A program made the translations under genes and the position numbers. A stretch of 64,000 nucleotides of DNA, taken from assembly GCA_016401345.1 (NCBI GenBank), contig JAEACG010000005.1:186001-250000 (forward strand), in the 5' to 3' direction. The stretch is from Fictibacillus nanhaiensis (lineage in GTDB: Bacteria > Bacillota > Bacilli > Bacillales > Fictibacillaceae). Below, piece by piece: positions 44,595 through 54,183 of this stretch; the stretch's first letter is position 1, and every line of letters begins with the position of its first letter. A model generated the notes under the pieces. The model searched no databases. It had not been told where the DNA came from and saw only the letters and a list, made by a program, of their open reading frames with translations.

Positions 44595-44832
44595 AGATGT
44601 CATCACCAATCTAGTTAGAATTGTAAAGCTGTTTATCTGAATAAACCTGTAGCATACGTCTTTTAACAGATAGGAATAAGAAAGCCCACCAAATTAAATC
44701 CACCTGAAAAAGACAATTGTCCTTCTATTAAATAGTATTATAGTGAGTATTTCGACTTAATACAATGTATTTATAAAAGTTGTAATAATTAGAATATTTT
44801 GATAAATATTAACGGGTTTGTTTTACTAGAAT
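44595..44832. other. intergenic region between sstT and neutral protease
   Basis: About 240 bp of AT-rich DNA that must hold the sstT promoter. I see no gene, riboswitch or clear operator. Confidence 0.5.
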
Positions 44833-44862
44833 AAAACCTCAGGATATTATTCCTGAGGTTTT
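44833..44862 (-). terminator. intrinsic terminator after second neutral protease
   Basis: A perfect 12-bp stem (44833-44844 with 44851-44862). The minus strand continues TTTTATT, 30 bp after the stop. Confidence 0.85.
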
Positions 44863-44892
44863 CATTTTGTATTACAGCTACCAATGGTTCGA

Positions 44893-46560
44893 TTAATTAA
44901 TACCAACCGCATCAAAGCCTGCGTTAACTGCTGTTACTTCAGTACTTCCTGAACCATAAAGATCTGTTGCAGCTTGTACGATGGCTTGACGAGCTTCACT
45001 AAAGTTAGAATTCGATGTTAAGTAGACCGATAGTGCACGGTAATAAATTTTACCTAATTTTTCTCTACCAAGCTCCTCACCAATCAGATATGCAGCATGA
45101 TTCGTAATGGAAGAGTTCACATGTACACCACCATTATCTACATTCAGCGGCATGTTATAATATTCATCCATATGTGCTGGATAGACCCCACTGCCATATG
45201 CCGCCCTTTGCGGGTTGCTGACAACAACACTGTTCGGGTCGCTTAAGCTACGCAATCTCGTTACGCCATCTGCTTTTGCAGCCGGTGCCATGATGTCCTC
45301 ACCCATTTCCCAATCACTATCATCAACGAGTGCACCAAAAACGTCAGCGAATGATTCATTAAGTGCTCCCGATTGGTTACGGTAAGCTAGATTTGCGGTA
45401 TGCGTAATCACACCATGTGTCATTTCATGTGCCGCAACATCAAGACCTGCAGATAATGGAATGAAAAATTCTCCGTCACCATCTCCGTAGGCCATATAAC
45501 GTCCATTCCAGAATGCATTATTGTAATCGACTCCCATGTGTACATAGGAATTGATCGCCATACCTTCTCCATCCAAAGAATTCCGGCCATGCTCATTCAA
45601 ATAATACTCATAGACCTTTTCAGAATTATAGTGTGCATCAACAGCAGCTCGGTCATAGTCACTCGTAAAGGAAGCTGAATTCCCCGTATAAATCTTATCA
45701 TTACTAGAGTCCCAATCACTCGTAGCATCATACGTAAAGATTCCTTCAAGATTTTCATGAGAATAATCTGCTAAAGCAAACCTTGTACCAGATTTCGGCT
45801 CTTTCACTCGTGTAATATGTAATTTTCTATGTTCACCATGAACGCCAAGGCCAGAGCCTGTTTGCGTTTTATGTTCATCAGCATGCATGAGCCCATTATA
45901 CTGATCGATGACTTCTCCTGTCTTAGCATCTACAAATACAAACCAGTTTCCAGGTTCTTCACCCATAAAGTTAACGTTTATTTTATAAGCGGTGTGATTC
46001 TTATTTTCAAATGGATAGATAACGAGCTCAGATGTTGGTTCATACGTTAGCTCTTGAGGAGCTTTAACCGATGATAAAGCAGATTGTAGCGCAGCTTGTT
46101 TACTGATGGCAGCTTGTGTATCTACGAGTTGATCGACAATCGTTTGATTCGTTCTTCCATTCACAGAAACGATCTCATGATTTTTATTAAAATGGGCAAC
46201 GACTTCGGAACCTTCTACAGGAATCCCATTGACTGCTTGTGAAAACCGTACGTGAGTCATTCCAAGTTCATCTTTATTTACACTTTTTACTTTTAAATTT
46301 TTTTCCGGACTTTTAATACCTGTTTTATCTTGATTTTTCTTTAAATAATTTAGTGCGTTAGAAGAACTGCTTGAGGAAAACTTCTCTGCATTTCTTTCCT
46401 TCACAAAAAAAGGTACACTCGCTTTCTCATTCCATTCTTTAGCCACTTGAACACGGTTGACTTCACTTGAATGAACAGGTTGTGCAAGTACATTAACCGG
46501 AATGGAACTTAATAGAAATGCAGATGACAAAATGACGGAACCTATAAGCTTTTTCTTCAC
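44893..46560 (-). CDS. neutral metalloprotease (M4, bacillolysin type)
   Basis: A 555-residue secreted zinc protease. The signal ends IPVNVLAQ, followed by an FTP/PepSY propeptide to about residue 225. The catalytic domain has AAHEMTH (His378, Glu379, His382) and Glu402 in LNESFAD, and the thermolysin C-terminal domain ends FDAVGIN. A GTG start is supported by AGGAGGT 8 nt upstream. It is shorter than and distinct from the protease at 19.4 kb, with no regulator nearby. A TATAAT lies 33-38 bp before the start. Confidence 0.94.
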   Translation of the reverse strand: MKKKLIGSVILSSAFLLSSIPVNVLAQPVHSSEVNRVQVAKEWNEKASVPFFVKERNAEKFSSSSSSNALNYLKKNQDKTGIKSPEKNLKVKSVNKDELGMTHVRFSQAVNGIPVEGSEVVAHFNKNHEIVSVNGRTNQTIVDQLVDTQAAISKQAALQSALSSVKAPQELTYEPTSELVIYPFENKNHTAYKINVNFMGEEPGNWFVFVDAKTGEVIDQYNGLMHADEHKTQTGSGLGVHGEHRKLHITRVKEPKSGTRFALADYSHENLEGIFTYDATSDWDSSNDKIYTGNSASFTSDYDRAAVDAHYNSEKVYEYYLNEHGRNSLDGEGMAINSYVHMGVDYNNAFWNGRYMAYGDGDGEFFIPLSAGLDVAAHEMTHGVITHTANLAYRNQSGALNESFADVFGALVDDSDWEMGEDIMAPAAKADGVTRLRSLSDPNSVVVSNPQRAAYGSGVYPAHMDEYYNMPLNVDNGGVHVNSSITNHAAYLIGEELGREKLGKIYYRALSVYLTSNSNFSEARQAIVQAATDLYGSGSTEVTAVNAGFDAVGIN

Positions 46561-46861
46561 GAAACGATACCTCCTATTAATTGGTTATTATCATTATATA
46601 GGAGAGGAAAAAATTCCGAATGAACAATAAGAATTATCTTAATTTTACAAAAATATAAATATTAACTATGGGCATGAGCGTCGTATAGGTGAAATCTACT
46701 AATTAAGACTAACGTGTTCAAAAATTCAAAGGAGAATCTCTCACTAGTTTTCAGCCCCATAAAAAAAGAAAAAAGCATAGGTATCACCTGCTTTCTTCTT
46801 CATAAAAAAATCTCTACTTTAAATTTAATTCCTATCAGATTCATTTTCCGAATGATATGAC
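46561..46861. other. intergenic region upstream of second protease
   Basis: About 300 bp. A TATAAT on the minus strand (46593-46598) is a likely -10 box for the protease. An imperfect hairpin near 46770-46795 followed by T-rich DNA on the minus strand may end the peptidase E-like gene. I see nothing else. Confidence 0.5.
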
Positions 46862-47539
46862 CTATGAACTAACTTTACTTAAAAGTTTCCAATGTCCTTC
46901 AGAAATCACTTCAGTCTCACCATTAATTACTTTGATTGCGGTATCATCATCAATAGCATATGCTGGTCCATTAATCTCAGCAGCCCATTGTTCTGCAGCT
47001 GCCATGGTGTTTTCCGGCAGCATCTCGTGATCAACATGTGGAAAGATTGAAAAATCGACGAATCCAAGTGCTTGATCTTCACCGCTCGGTGGAGTCCAGC
47101 CAACGAAATCTTTCCCAATCTTAGGTGTCATCACCATACTACCTGCACTCATTCCCACATATACTGCACGAAGAGATGGTAATATCTCTGCTAGCCCCGA
47201 CTGCTGCATCCAATGATACAGGTAAAGAGCGTCTCCGCCCGAAACTAAAAAGACGTCGGTCTCCTTTACGAGGGGTACCCAGCGTTCTTTGTCTATGCTT
47301 GGCAGCGCAGTAAGCTCGAGCACACCTACTGACTTCCAGCCTAGGTTAACCATAGGATTTTCCTCTTTCCCGGTGATGAACTCCCAAGCTTTCACGCCTG
47401 GTCCCACCCAGGGATGTCCGTACATGGCAGTAGGTATACAAAGGGCGTTGCAATCAGCAATTGGCTTGTCCAACATATCAACGAGCGCCTCATGTATGCT
47501 TTTGTTAATCACGCCTCCAGATGTGAGCAGTAATTTCAT
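46862..47539 (-). CDS. peptidase E-like (S51) protein
   Basis: A 225-residue class I glutamine-amidotransferase-fold protein of the dipeptidase E family. The nucleophile Ser131 is in YVGMSAGSMV, after the strand DVFLVSGGDALYLYHW. FPHVDHEMLP supplies a His near the active site. The family cleaves Asp-X dipeptides or is involved in cyanophycin-like peptide use; here the substrate is unknown. AAGGAGGAG precedes the ATG. Confidence 0.85.
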   Translation of the reverse strand: MKLLLTSGGVINKSIHEALVDMLDKPIADCNALCIPTAMYGHPWVGPGVKAWEFITGKEENPMVNLGWKSVGVLELTALPSIDKERWVPLVKETDVFLVSGGDALYLYHWMQQSGLAEILPSLRAVYVGMSAGSMVMTPKIGKDFVGWTPPSGEDQALGFVDFSIFPHVDHEMLPENTMAAAEQWAAEINGPAYAIDDDTAIKVINGETEVISEGHWKLLSKVSS

Positions 47540-47640
47540 AACGTAACTCCTCCTTGCTTTTCCATGAATGTATCTATAATTCTACAGAAGCTGTCACCTT
47601 CCTCTTATACACCTTGTGGAGTTACTTTTAGACTCAGTTA

Positions 47641-48243
47641 TTACTTCATATAATTCTCAATTAATTCAAAGCATCTCTTCTCTGTAAGATTGTTTATTGT
47701 TCTTACATATTCGTATTGCTCCAATGTACCGCCTTCATATTTAAGAGATTCCTTTTTAGCTATATTTTCCCTATTAATTAACCATTCACGTTGTTCTTTT
47801 CTTAATTGGTTCATCTCTTCTTTATTGAGTTGCTTCTCTAGTACTCCATAAATTTCGTTTAACAAGTCATCTAATAGTTCGTATGCATCGCCTTCCACTT
47901 TCTTCAAAGCGAATGTTGTATCATCTAGTGGATTCTTTCTCATCTCTGCTACTTTATTCTTCATCTCTTCCCATTTTTGAAGATATTTTTCTTTTGTACT
48001 TTCCTTAATTTCAGAAGCATCTTTCTGAGACATATCTACCTTTTCATTAGTATGCTCACTTCCTGAAGCTTTTTCAATATCATCTTTATTTGAAATATCT
48101 GCACCTGATTTTTGAGTTGATTTTTCATTTTTTGATTCGTTATCCGTTGATCCATTTGAAGGATCGATTGAATTTCCACAAGCGGATACTATAACGAGCA
48201 GAACGGTTACAACAATGATTAACAACTTCCGATTGTTTTTCAT
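47641..48243 (-). CDS. lipoprotein with LprI-like (DUF1311) domain
   Basis: A 200-residue lipoprotein (VLLVIVSAC, Cys22). A Ser/Asn/Lys-rich linker follows (25-80). The C-terminal 110 residues have the LprI-like pattern (LDDLLNEIYGVLEKQLNKEE, LRKEQREWLINRENIAKKES). LprI relatives inhibit lysozyme; that function is inferred at most. GGGAGG precedes the ATG. Single-gene unit. Confidence 0.82.
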   Translation of the reverse strand: MKNNRKLLIIVVTVLLVIVSACGNSIDPSNGSTDNESKNEKSTQKSGADISNKDDIEKASGSEHTNEKVDMSQKDASEIKESTKEKYLQKWEEMKNKVAEMRKNPLDDTTFALKKVEGDAYELLDDLLNEIYGVLEKQLNKEEMNQLRKEQREWLINRENIAKKESLKYEGGTLEQYEYVRTINNLTEKRCFELIENYMK

Positions 48244-48332
48244 GAACGTACCTCCCTTTTGTATTTGATCTAGCAGTTGTTAGCTTCACCTTAACATAAA
48301 TTACCTCTTGATGAATTTAATGGATTCAAATC

Positions 48333-48370
48333 AAAAAAACAGCATGTACCCATAAGGTATCATACTGTTT
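48333..48370 (-). terminator. intrinsic terminator after dihydrouridine synthase
   Basis: A long imperfect stem (48337-48350 with 48356-48370) is followed on the minus strand by a run of T. It lies 33 bp after the stop. Confidence 0.8.
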
Positions 48371-48402
48371 TTCAATCTATTTCTTTATTCTTTTAGAAGT
48401 TA

Positions 48403-49359
48403 TTAATGATTGATTTGATCTAGCAACGCTCTCACTTCATCCGTTGATTTTGTGTTCATCAACTGATTGCGTAATTCTGCCGCTCCTGGGAATCCTTTTA
48501 CATAGATTTTGAAAAAGCGGTGAAGTCCTGTGATAGAACGCGGCACTTCTTCCGCGTATTGATCTTGAAGATCAAGCTGCAGTCTTAACAGATCAAGATA
48601 TTCTTTGCTGCTGTGCTCTCTTGGCTCTTTTTCAAAAGCAAAAGGATTTTTAAAGATTCCTCGTCCGATCATAACACCATCAATTCCGTATTTTTCAGCA
48701 AGCTCTAGCCCTACTTGACGGTCCGGAATGTCTCCGTTAATCGTTAGTAACGTATCTGGTGCAATTCGGTCACGCAGCTTTTTAATCTCAGGAATAAGCT
48801 CCCAATGAGCATCTACAAGACTCATTTCCTCTCTTGTGCGCAAATGGATAGAAAGGTTTGCAATATCCTGCTCTAAAATATGCGTAAGCCACGCTTCCCA
48901 CTCATCAATTTCTTTAAACCCAAGTCGTGTTTTCACACTAACAGGCAGTCCGCCAGCTTTAGCCGCCTGAATTAATTCAGCCGCTACATCTGGACGTAGA
49001 ATAAGGCCACTTCCTTTTCCTCTTTGTGCGACATTCGGTACAGGGCAGCCCATGTTAATGTCGATTCCTTTAAAGCCCATCTCTTTCATGCCAATACTCA
49101 TTTTACGGAAATATTCAGGGTTATCTCCCCATATATGTGCCACCATCGGCTGTTCATCTTCTGTAAACGTCAAACGGCCGCGAACACTTTTTAATCCCTC
49201 TGGATGACAATAGCTATCTGAGTTTGTAAACTCCGTAAAAAACACATCCGGTCGCCCAGCCTTACTTACAACATGACGAAAAACAACATCTGTCACGTCC
49301 TCCATTGGAGCAAGTACAAAAAACGGACGCGGCAGATCACGCCAAAAATTATCTATCAT
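48403..49359 (-). CDS. dus: tRNA-dihydrouridine synthase
   Basis: A 318-residue FMN enzyme. [14 protein letters not shown] near the N terminus is the FMN-binding start of the barrel, Cys105 in NMGCPVPN the catalytic acid, and [18 protein letters not shown] the phosphate site. It reduces a uridine in tRNA to dihydrouridine. The C-terminal helical domain binds tRNA. GAGAGGA precedes the ATG. Which position is modified cannot be read. Confidence 0.92.
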   Translation of the reverse strand: MIDNFWRDLPRPFFVLAPMEDVTDVVFRHVVSKAGRPDVFFTEFTNSDSYCHPEGLKSVRGRLTFTEDEQPMVAHIWGDNPEYFRKMSIGMKEMGFKGIDINMGCPVPNVAQRGKGSGLILRPDVAAELIQAAKAGGLPVSVKTRLGFKEIDEWEAWLTHILEQDIANLSIHLRTREEMSLVDAHWELIPEIKKLRDRIAPDTLLTINGDIPDRQVGLELAEKYGIDGVMIGRGIFKNPFAFEKEPREHSSKEYLDLLRLQLDLQDQYAEEVPRSITGLHRFFKIYVKGFPGAAELRNQLMNTKSTDEVRALLDQINH

Positions 49360-49614
49360 TGATGCTCAAATCCTCTCACTATAATGCAACTTCAAAATCC
49401 CGGTAAAATAAATATTCTTTTACTCTTATATCATGATTGTTCACTCAATATCAATCACTGCACATTTATAATTTATGGAAATTTACAAATGTACAAAAAA
49501 GCCTCTCGATGATTATGATATCAATACCTTCTTTTTCGTCCCTGCCCTTCTCACCTGCAGGTCTGCACCTTTATTAACTTTTAAAGTTATTTAAATATTT
49601 CATGTTTAATTAAT

Positions 49615-50529
49615 TCAATCCTTTTTTAAATAGCCCATTCTCTTCAGTTCCTCGTATACGATCCAAGAGAACTTTTTTCTGCCCTCACTGTTTAAATGAT
49701 CGGGGTCGATAAAATATTCTTGCTTGTTTACGAATCTTGGATCACTCATATAATTTAACAATGGAACATCTAGATTTAGAGCTTCTAAATGCTGAAAAAC
49801 AAGTCTATTCATAACTTCTTTATTGAAATATTTTTGATAAGACTGATGAACGGGCTCCATGGTCAACACGACGTGGTAGCCTTTATCGCTGCAATAATCT
49901 ACAATTTCTTCTAACTGCTTTACATTTGGTTCAATGTTATTGTTTTCTATTGCTTCCTGGTACTGTTCTTCTATTTTCTCATATTTTCTTTCTGAATAAT
50001 CTTTACCGTTATTTGACCAAGGTTGATGAGAATTCCATCTTAAGTCTTTTAGTTTACCCGTAATTGCAGAGCTAAGACTCCCAGTATTTGTCCCAGGTAA
50101 ATTCAAGTAAGTGTAATAATCAATAATATTATACGGTTCAATATCACTACGATCTAAAACTCTATAATAGTTCCCAATGTTCTTAGCCTCAGAATTGGCG
50201 AAAGTCATCTGAGAGATGGAAACGAGAACGACACCACCAGGTTTAAGATGCTCACCATACTCTTTCAACAATTTAGAGTCGTATTGAATGGTCTGAGAAG
50301 GAAGCGCTAAGTCCAGATGGGACAAACCAGTGGGCTTAAAATAATAACCATACATCGAATGAGATGCACCTAGATTGATGAGATCAACAGGATGTGGTTG
50401 TTTCTTAAATGCCAGTATGTCATGATCAATATTGTAATCATATGAATCCTTAACGAATTGATTGATCGGCATAAAAAGTAGGATAACAACACCGATGATA
50501 ATTGTTAACTTGATGAATAAACGTAACAT
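49615..50529 (-). CDS. SGNH-type membrane protein, DltD/AlgX-like partner of MBOAT
   Basis: A 304-residue protein with one N-terminal membrane helix (about 4-22) and an extracytoplasmic SGNH-like domain. The block LGASHSMYG (nucleophile Ser56) and the C-terminal FIDPDHLNSEGRKKFS (Asp and His of a catalytic pair) are the family hallmarks. I start at MLRLFIK as AAAGGA lies 6 nt upstream. As last gene of the ACP-adenylase-MBOAT operon, it is the probable last step in acyl transfer to an extracellular acceptor, as DltD is in the Dlt system. Confidence 0.82.
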   Translation of the reverse strand: MLRLFIKLTIIIGVVILLFMPINQFVKDSYDYNIDHDILAFKKQPHPVDLINLGASHSMYGYYFKPTGLSHLDLALPSQTIQYDSKLLKEYGEHLKPGGVVLVSISQMTFANSEAKNIGNYYRVLDRSDIEPYNIIDYYTYLNLPGTNTGSLSSAITGKLKDLRWNSHQPWSNNGKDYSERKYEKIEEQYQEAIENNNIEPNVKQLEEIVDYCSDKGYHVVLTMEPVHQSYQKYFNKEVMNRLVFQHLEALNLDVPLLNYMSDPRFVNKQEYFIDPDHLNSEGRKKFSWIVYEELKRMGYLKKD

Positions 50530-50598
50530 AGCAAATCCTTTCAACACCGTGTATCTTTTATCAAATCTTCACCTAAACTACACATGGAAGTTGTTGTA

Positions 50599-52050
50599 TC
50601 AAAATCCACCATAAACAAATCCATTCTCTGTAACACCTAATATAAGAACTGAAAAAATAAGAAAAATATAAAATGCCAATCTAGTAAATGTGGAGCGCTT
50701 TGATAGGAATTCCCATGCTGAACCATTGTTTCTTTCTATATATTGAAACAGTTGTAGAATAATAAAGAAAAAAATAAAAAGTAACAGATCAAATAACGGA
50801 AAAATTTCAAAAGCTTTAACCATTCCCACCGGGCTCCAAGAGCTGATGCTCAAGAAAAGTTTTGCGTGATCAAATGCTTGTGCTACGGTATCCGATCGAA
50901 AAAAAACTCTAGAAAAGCAGACTAGAAGAAAGGTTATTGCAATCTTCAACCACCTATGAAGCACTGGAGTTCTATCCAATCGAATAAACGAAGCCATACT
51001 TTCACGATAAGATTTCGTTGCATCTCCAAACACGCGATAAAACCCATGAATGAGACCCCATAATACAAAAGTCCAAGCTGCTCCGTGCCAGATGCCGCTT
51101 ACTAAAAAAGTAATCACAATGGCAAAATAGATTTCACTTCTCTTTTTTTTCCTCTTACCTAACGGGAAGAAAATATAGTCCCTAAGCCATGTGGAGAGCG
51201 TTATATGCCATCTACTCCAAAAATCTGAAATCGAAACAGCAAAGTGCGGCTGCCTAAAGTTTTCAGTTAAATTGATTCCCAACATTCTTGCGCTACCAAT
51301 GGCAATGTCACTGCATGCTGAAAAATCAGCGTATAACTGTATCGAGAATAAGATAGTAGCTAGTACGATTTCAGAACCAGACGGGTTAGGACTATCGTAA
51401 ACACTAGCAACGATTGGAGCTAGTCGATCTGCAATCAATGTCTTTTTAAAAAAACCCCATGCGATTCTCTTCATTCCATATACTAAATTTTCATAGTTTA
51501 AACGCTGTTCGACTTTCAATTGTGGAATTAATTTTTTGGCACGTTCAATTGGCCCTGCAACCAGTTGTGGAAAAAATGCAAAATAGACCGAAAAATAACC
51601 ATAATGTCTTTCAGCTTTTTGCTTTCCATAGAAAATATCCACAAGATAACTTACAGCCTGAAATGTATAAAATGAAATGGCTAATGGCAGAACAATCTCT
51701 TGGTAGGGTATCGCATAATTCCAACCCATGGATGTCGCCAACGACCGAAGCGATTCATTCACAAAATTAAAATATTTAAACCAACCAAGAAAAAACAACA
51801 ATACAGAAATACCAACGATCATGGCTTTTTTCTTCTGTTTTTTGGTCTCCTGTTTTTCAATGAAAATTCCAGTGAAATAAGTAAAAGCTGTGCTAATTAA
51901 GAGTAATAGTATAAATTGAATACTTAAACTAGCGTAAAACACATAACTTGCAACCAATAAAAGAACCCATCTCAATCGATGGGGGATTATATAATTCAAC
52001 AAAACGGTTATTGCGAGAAATAGAAGAAACTCAATTGATATAAAAGTCAT
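50599..52050 (-). CDS. MBOAT acyltransferase (DltB/AlgI type)
   Basis: A 483-residue polytopic membrane protein with about 11 hydrophobic segments. The catalytic His322 lies in VSGIWHGAAWTF and His282 in SRWHITLSTWLRDYIFFPLG. Family length and ending agree with AlgI/DltB. It moves an acyl group from a carrier across the membrane. The carrier is presumably the ACP encoded upstream; the SGNH protein follows 69 bp downstream. AGGTGATTG precedes the ATG. Confidence 0.92.
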   Translation of the reverse strand: MTFISIEFLLFLAITVLLNYIIPHRLRWVLLLVASYVFYASLSIQFILLLLISTAFTYFTGIFIEKQETKKQKKKAMIVGISVLLFFLGWFKYFNFVNESLRSLATSMGWNYAIPYQEIVLPLAISFYTFQAVSYLVDIFYGKQKAERHYGYFSVYFAFFPQLVAGPIERAKKLIPQLKVEQRLNYENLVYGMKRIAWGFFKKTLIADRLAPIVASVYDSPNPSGSEIVLATILFSIQLYADFSACSDIAIGSARMLGINLTENFRQPHFAVSISDFWSRWHITLSTWLRDYIFFPLGKRKKKRSEIYFAIVITFLVSGIWHGAAWTFVLWGLIHGFYRVFGDATKSYRESMASFIRLDRTPVLHRWLKIAITFLLVCFSRVFFRSDTVAQAFDHAKLFLSISSWSPVGMVKAFEIFPLFDLLLFIFFFIILQLFQYIERNNGSAWEFLSKRSTFTRLAFYIFLIFSVLILGVTENGFVYGGF

Positions 52051-52174
52051 TCAATCACCTGATAAAAAATTACCTTATATTTTTTTCTGATAAAACGAAC
52101 TAGAAATTATGCATAAATGGCATTGCAACACGTTGAACAGATGGTGGTCGGTCATAGAGATCACCAACTATAAA

Positions 52175-53569
52175 TTAGCCAAGTTTAGGGAGGTTTGAAT
52201 AGAGGATTTTTCCAAAGTGATTCCGTGGGATTTCCTCAATTCTCATAATCTTAAAGCCCTTCAAGTTTAATTTTTCCTTGACTATTTTTTTTATCTGAAC
52301 ATAATCATCTCTTAATGTGTAGATATACATTTGGTCATCACTTCCAGCACAGATACAATCGTGGCCATGCTCATGTAAAAACAATTCTACATCATCAAGA
52401 CTGATGCGGTTTCCATACACTTTTATCATTCTTTTAATGCGTCCTGATATGAAGAAATACCCATCCTCATCAAAGTAAGCCATATCTCCTGTACGCAAAA
52501 CACCTTTATTCTCATCTTTTTTAGAAAGATCGAATAACGACTCAGCATACCCTAAGGAAACATTAGGCCCTTTGTATATCAATTCACCTGTCAAATGAGG
52601 TGCTGTAATTTTGTTTCCCTTGTCATCTTGAATGAATAGCTCTCCACCTGGAATAGCAATACCGATACTCCCTGCTTTTTCAAGATTTTTCTCATAGGGT
52701 AGATAGGTCATCCGGGCTGTCGCCTCTGTTTGACCGTACATGGTAAAAAACTGAATCCCTTTCTGATTACACACATTAGCAAATTTGCGAGAAAGCGTTT
52801 CGTTCAATTTGCCACCTGCTTGAGTTAGTTTTTTTAAACTTGGCAGACTAAGCTCTTCAAACTTCATCCTGTCAAGCATCTCATACACAAAAGGAACTCC
52901 ACCAAAAGTTGTGACTTGCTGTTCCTTACATAAATTCCAAAAATCCTTACTCATTAAAGAAGCCCCCGTTACAACGACTGTGGCTCCACATACGAAATGG
53001 CTGTTAATAATAGAAAGCCCGTAGGAGTAATTCATTGGTAGTGTAGTGATCGGTTTTTCGTTTTCATGGATATCAAGGTACTTTGCTATTGATACAGCGT
53101 TTTCAAAAATATTTTCATAGCTTAAACGAACAAATTTGGGGCTCCCCGTACTTCCAGAGGTTGTTAAGAGTAGAGCAAGATGTTCATGAAGATTATGTTG
53201 AAAATGGGTAGGACATTTATATAATGTGTAATCTCCATATACAAATGAAGAATCCATTGTCTTTGAGAGATCTTGATTATTACTACTTGCCCAGATGTAA
53301 GCAGGCTTATAAAGATGAACCAGTCTTCGTAACCGATCTATATGGATGGATGCATCCAAAAGCACGGGGACAATGCCACCTCTAATAAAGCCCACGTAAC
53401 CAAATAAAGACTCTTTATTATTTGAGCACAAACAAAAAACGAGCGTTCTTTCACCCACATTACCGCAGATGGCATCCGATAATTCTACCATTTCTGAGTA
53501 TGAATATTCTCGGTCTGCATATACAGCTGTGCGGTTCCCAAACTGCTCCATTTTTTTGAAGTTATTCAT
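52175..53569 (-). CDS. AMP-binding adenylating enzyme (DltA-like)
   Basis: A 464-residue ANL-superfamily enzyme. The P-loop LLLTTSGSTGSPK, FFTMYGQTEATARM, LRTGDMAYFDEDG and GRIKRMIKVYGNRIS give the full core; the C-terminal Lys is in NHFGKILYSN. It should activate a carboxylate with ATP and load it on the adjacent carrier protein. D-Ala specificity (as DltA) is possible, but the chain is short and I cannot name the acid. The start overlaps the ACP stop by 8 bp. Confidence 0.9.
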   Translation of the reverse strand: MNNFKKMEQFGNRTAVYADREYSYSEMVELSDAICGNVGERTLVFCLCSNNKESLFGYVGFIRGGIVPVLLDASIHIDRLRRLVHLYKPAYIWASSNNQDLSKTMDSSFVYGDYTLYKCPTHFQHNLHEHLALLLTTSGSTGSPKFVRLSYENIFENAVSIAKYLDIHENEKPITTLPMNYSYGLSIINSHFVCGATVVVTGASLMSKDFWNLCKEQQVTTFGGVPFVYEMLDRMKFEELSLPSLKKLTQAGGKLNETLSRKFANVCNQKGIQFFTMYGQTEATARMTYLPYEKNLEKAGSIGIAIPGGELFIQDDKGNKITAPHLTGELIYKGPNVSLGYAESLFDLSKKDENKGVLRTGDMAYFDEDGYFFISGRIKRMIKVYGNRISLDDVELFLHEHGHDCICAGSDDQMYIYTLRDDYVQIKKIVKEKLNLKGFKIMRIEEIPRNHFGKILYSNLPKLG

Positions 53570-53813
53570 TAATAATGTTCACTCCCGAACGTTCCAATAG
53601 CTCAATTCCAGACTGATAAGAATTGAATTCCGTCATCCATTCTGAATCTAATGAGACATCAAATGCATCCTCAATCTCACAAATGAGCGCCATATGTGCG
53701 ATTGAATCCCATTCTGCTGATTCTGCTAATACTAAATTCTCAACTACTTCATCTTCCTCTAGTTCCAACACATTAATAAAGGCATTTCTATATTTTTCGA
53801 TGTTCCTCATCAT
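53562..53813 (-). CDS. acyl carrier protein (DltC-like)
   Basis: An 83-residue acidic four-helix carrier. Ser37 in AEWDSIAHMALI is the phosphopantetheine site. It has the single-domain length and acid bias of ACP/DltC. It is the first gene of the operon; AAAGGGTG lies directly upstream of two adjacent ATGs (53813 or 53810). It should carry the acid activated by the next gene product and hand it to the MBOAT protein. Confidence 0.92.
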   Translation of the reverse strand: MMRNIEKYRNAFINVLELEEDEVVENLVLAESAEWDSIAHMALICEIEDAFDVSLDSEWMTEFNSYQSGIELLERSGVNIINE

Positions 53814-53988
53814 TTACACCCTTTCATTTGAAGACCAAACAAGTTCTATATACCTAATCAATCTCCAGACACTTCGGAGAATAAGATTTTTCTGTCAAAG
53901 TTACTACAAACTACGACAAACTACAGGATCGTAAGTAATTATTAATAAGAACTATACAACATGTACAAACTATTATTGCGTTTCTTAT

Positions 53989-54003
53989 TGATAATAATTA
54001 TCA
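53989..54003 (-). promoter_or_regulatory. Fur box (7-1-7)
   Basis: TGATAATAATTATCA is a perfect 7-1-7 repeat that fully matches the B. subtilis Fur consensus TGATAATNATTATCA. It lies just downstream of the predicted start point of the promoter at 54016-54044, in a position suited to block transcription toward the ACP operon. Confidence 0.82.
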
Positions 54004-54015
54004 TTCCCAAGCATG

Positions 54016-54044
54016 ATTCTAGCATATCGACTTTTGAAAAACAA
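54016..54044 (-). promoter_or_regulatory. predicted promoter of the ACP-MBOAT operon
   Basis: On the minus strand, -35 TTGTTT (54039-54044) and -10 TAGAAT (54016-54021) are 17 bp apart, with an extended TG before the -10. Transcription would begin near 54009 and reach the ACP start after about 196 nt of leader. Confidence 0.6.
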
Positions 54045-54149
54045 TAACACTTGCAAACTGTTAAAATTAGGAATGCAATATCTACTTCAGCCCTAACTGT
54101 GACACACATTTCGTGAGCAGTCTGCAAAGTCATCTTCACAGTCAAAATA

Positions 54150-54183
54150 AAAAAAGAAGTGAGCCCTCTTGAAGGCTCACTTC
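54150..54183 (-). terminator. intrinsic terminator, distal to rlmCD
   Basis: A perfect 10-bp stem (54156-54165 with 54174-54183) is followed on the minus strand by a seven-T run. It ends the rlmCD transcript and shields the ACP operon. Confidence 0.88.

Noticed and set aside
44595-44892. T-box leader for sstT
   Set aside because: The conserved T-box sequence that pairs with the tRNA end is absent.
46590-46605. Second Fur box upstream of the neutral protease
   Set aside because: Only one half resembles the consensus; the other half does not pair.
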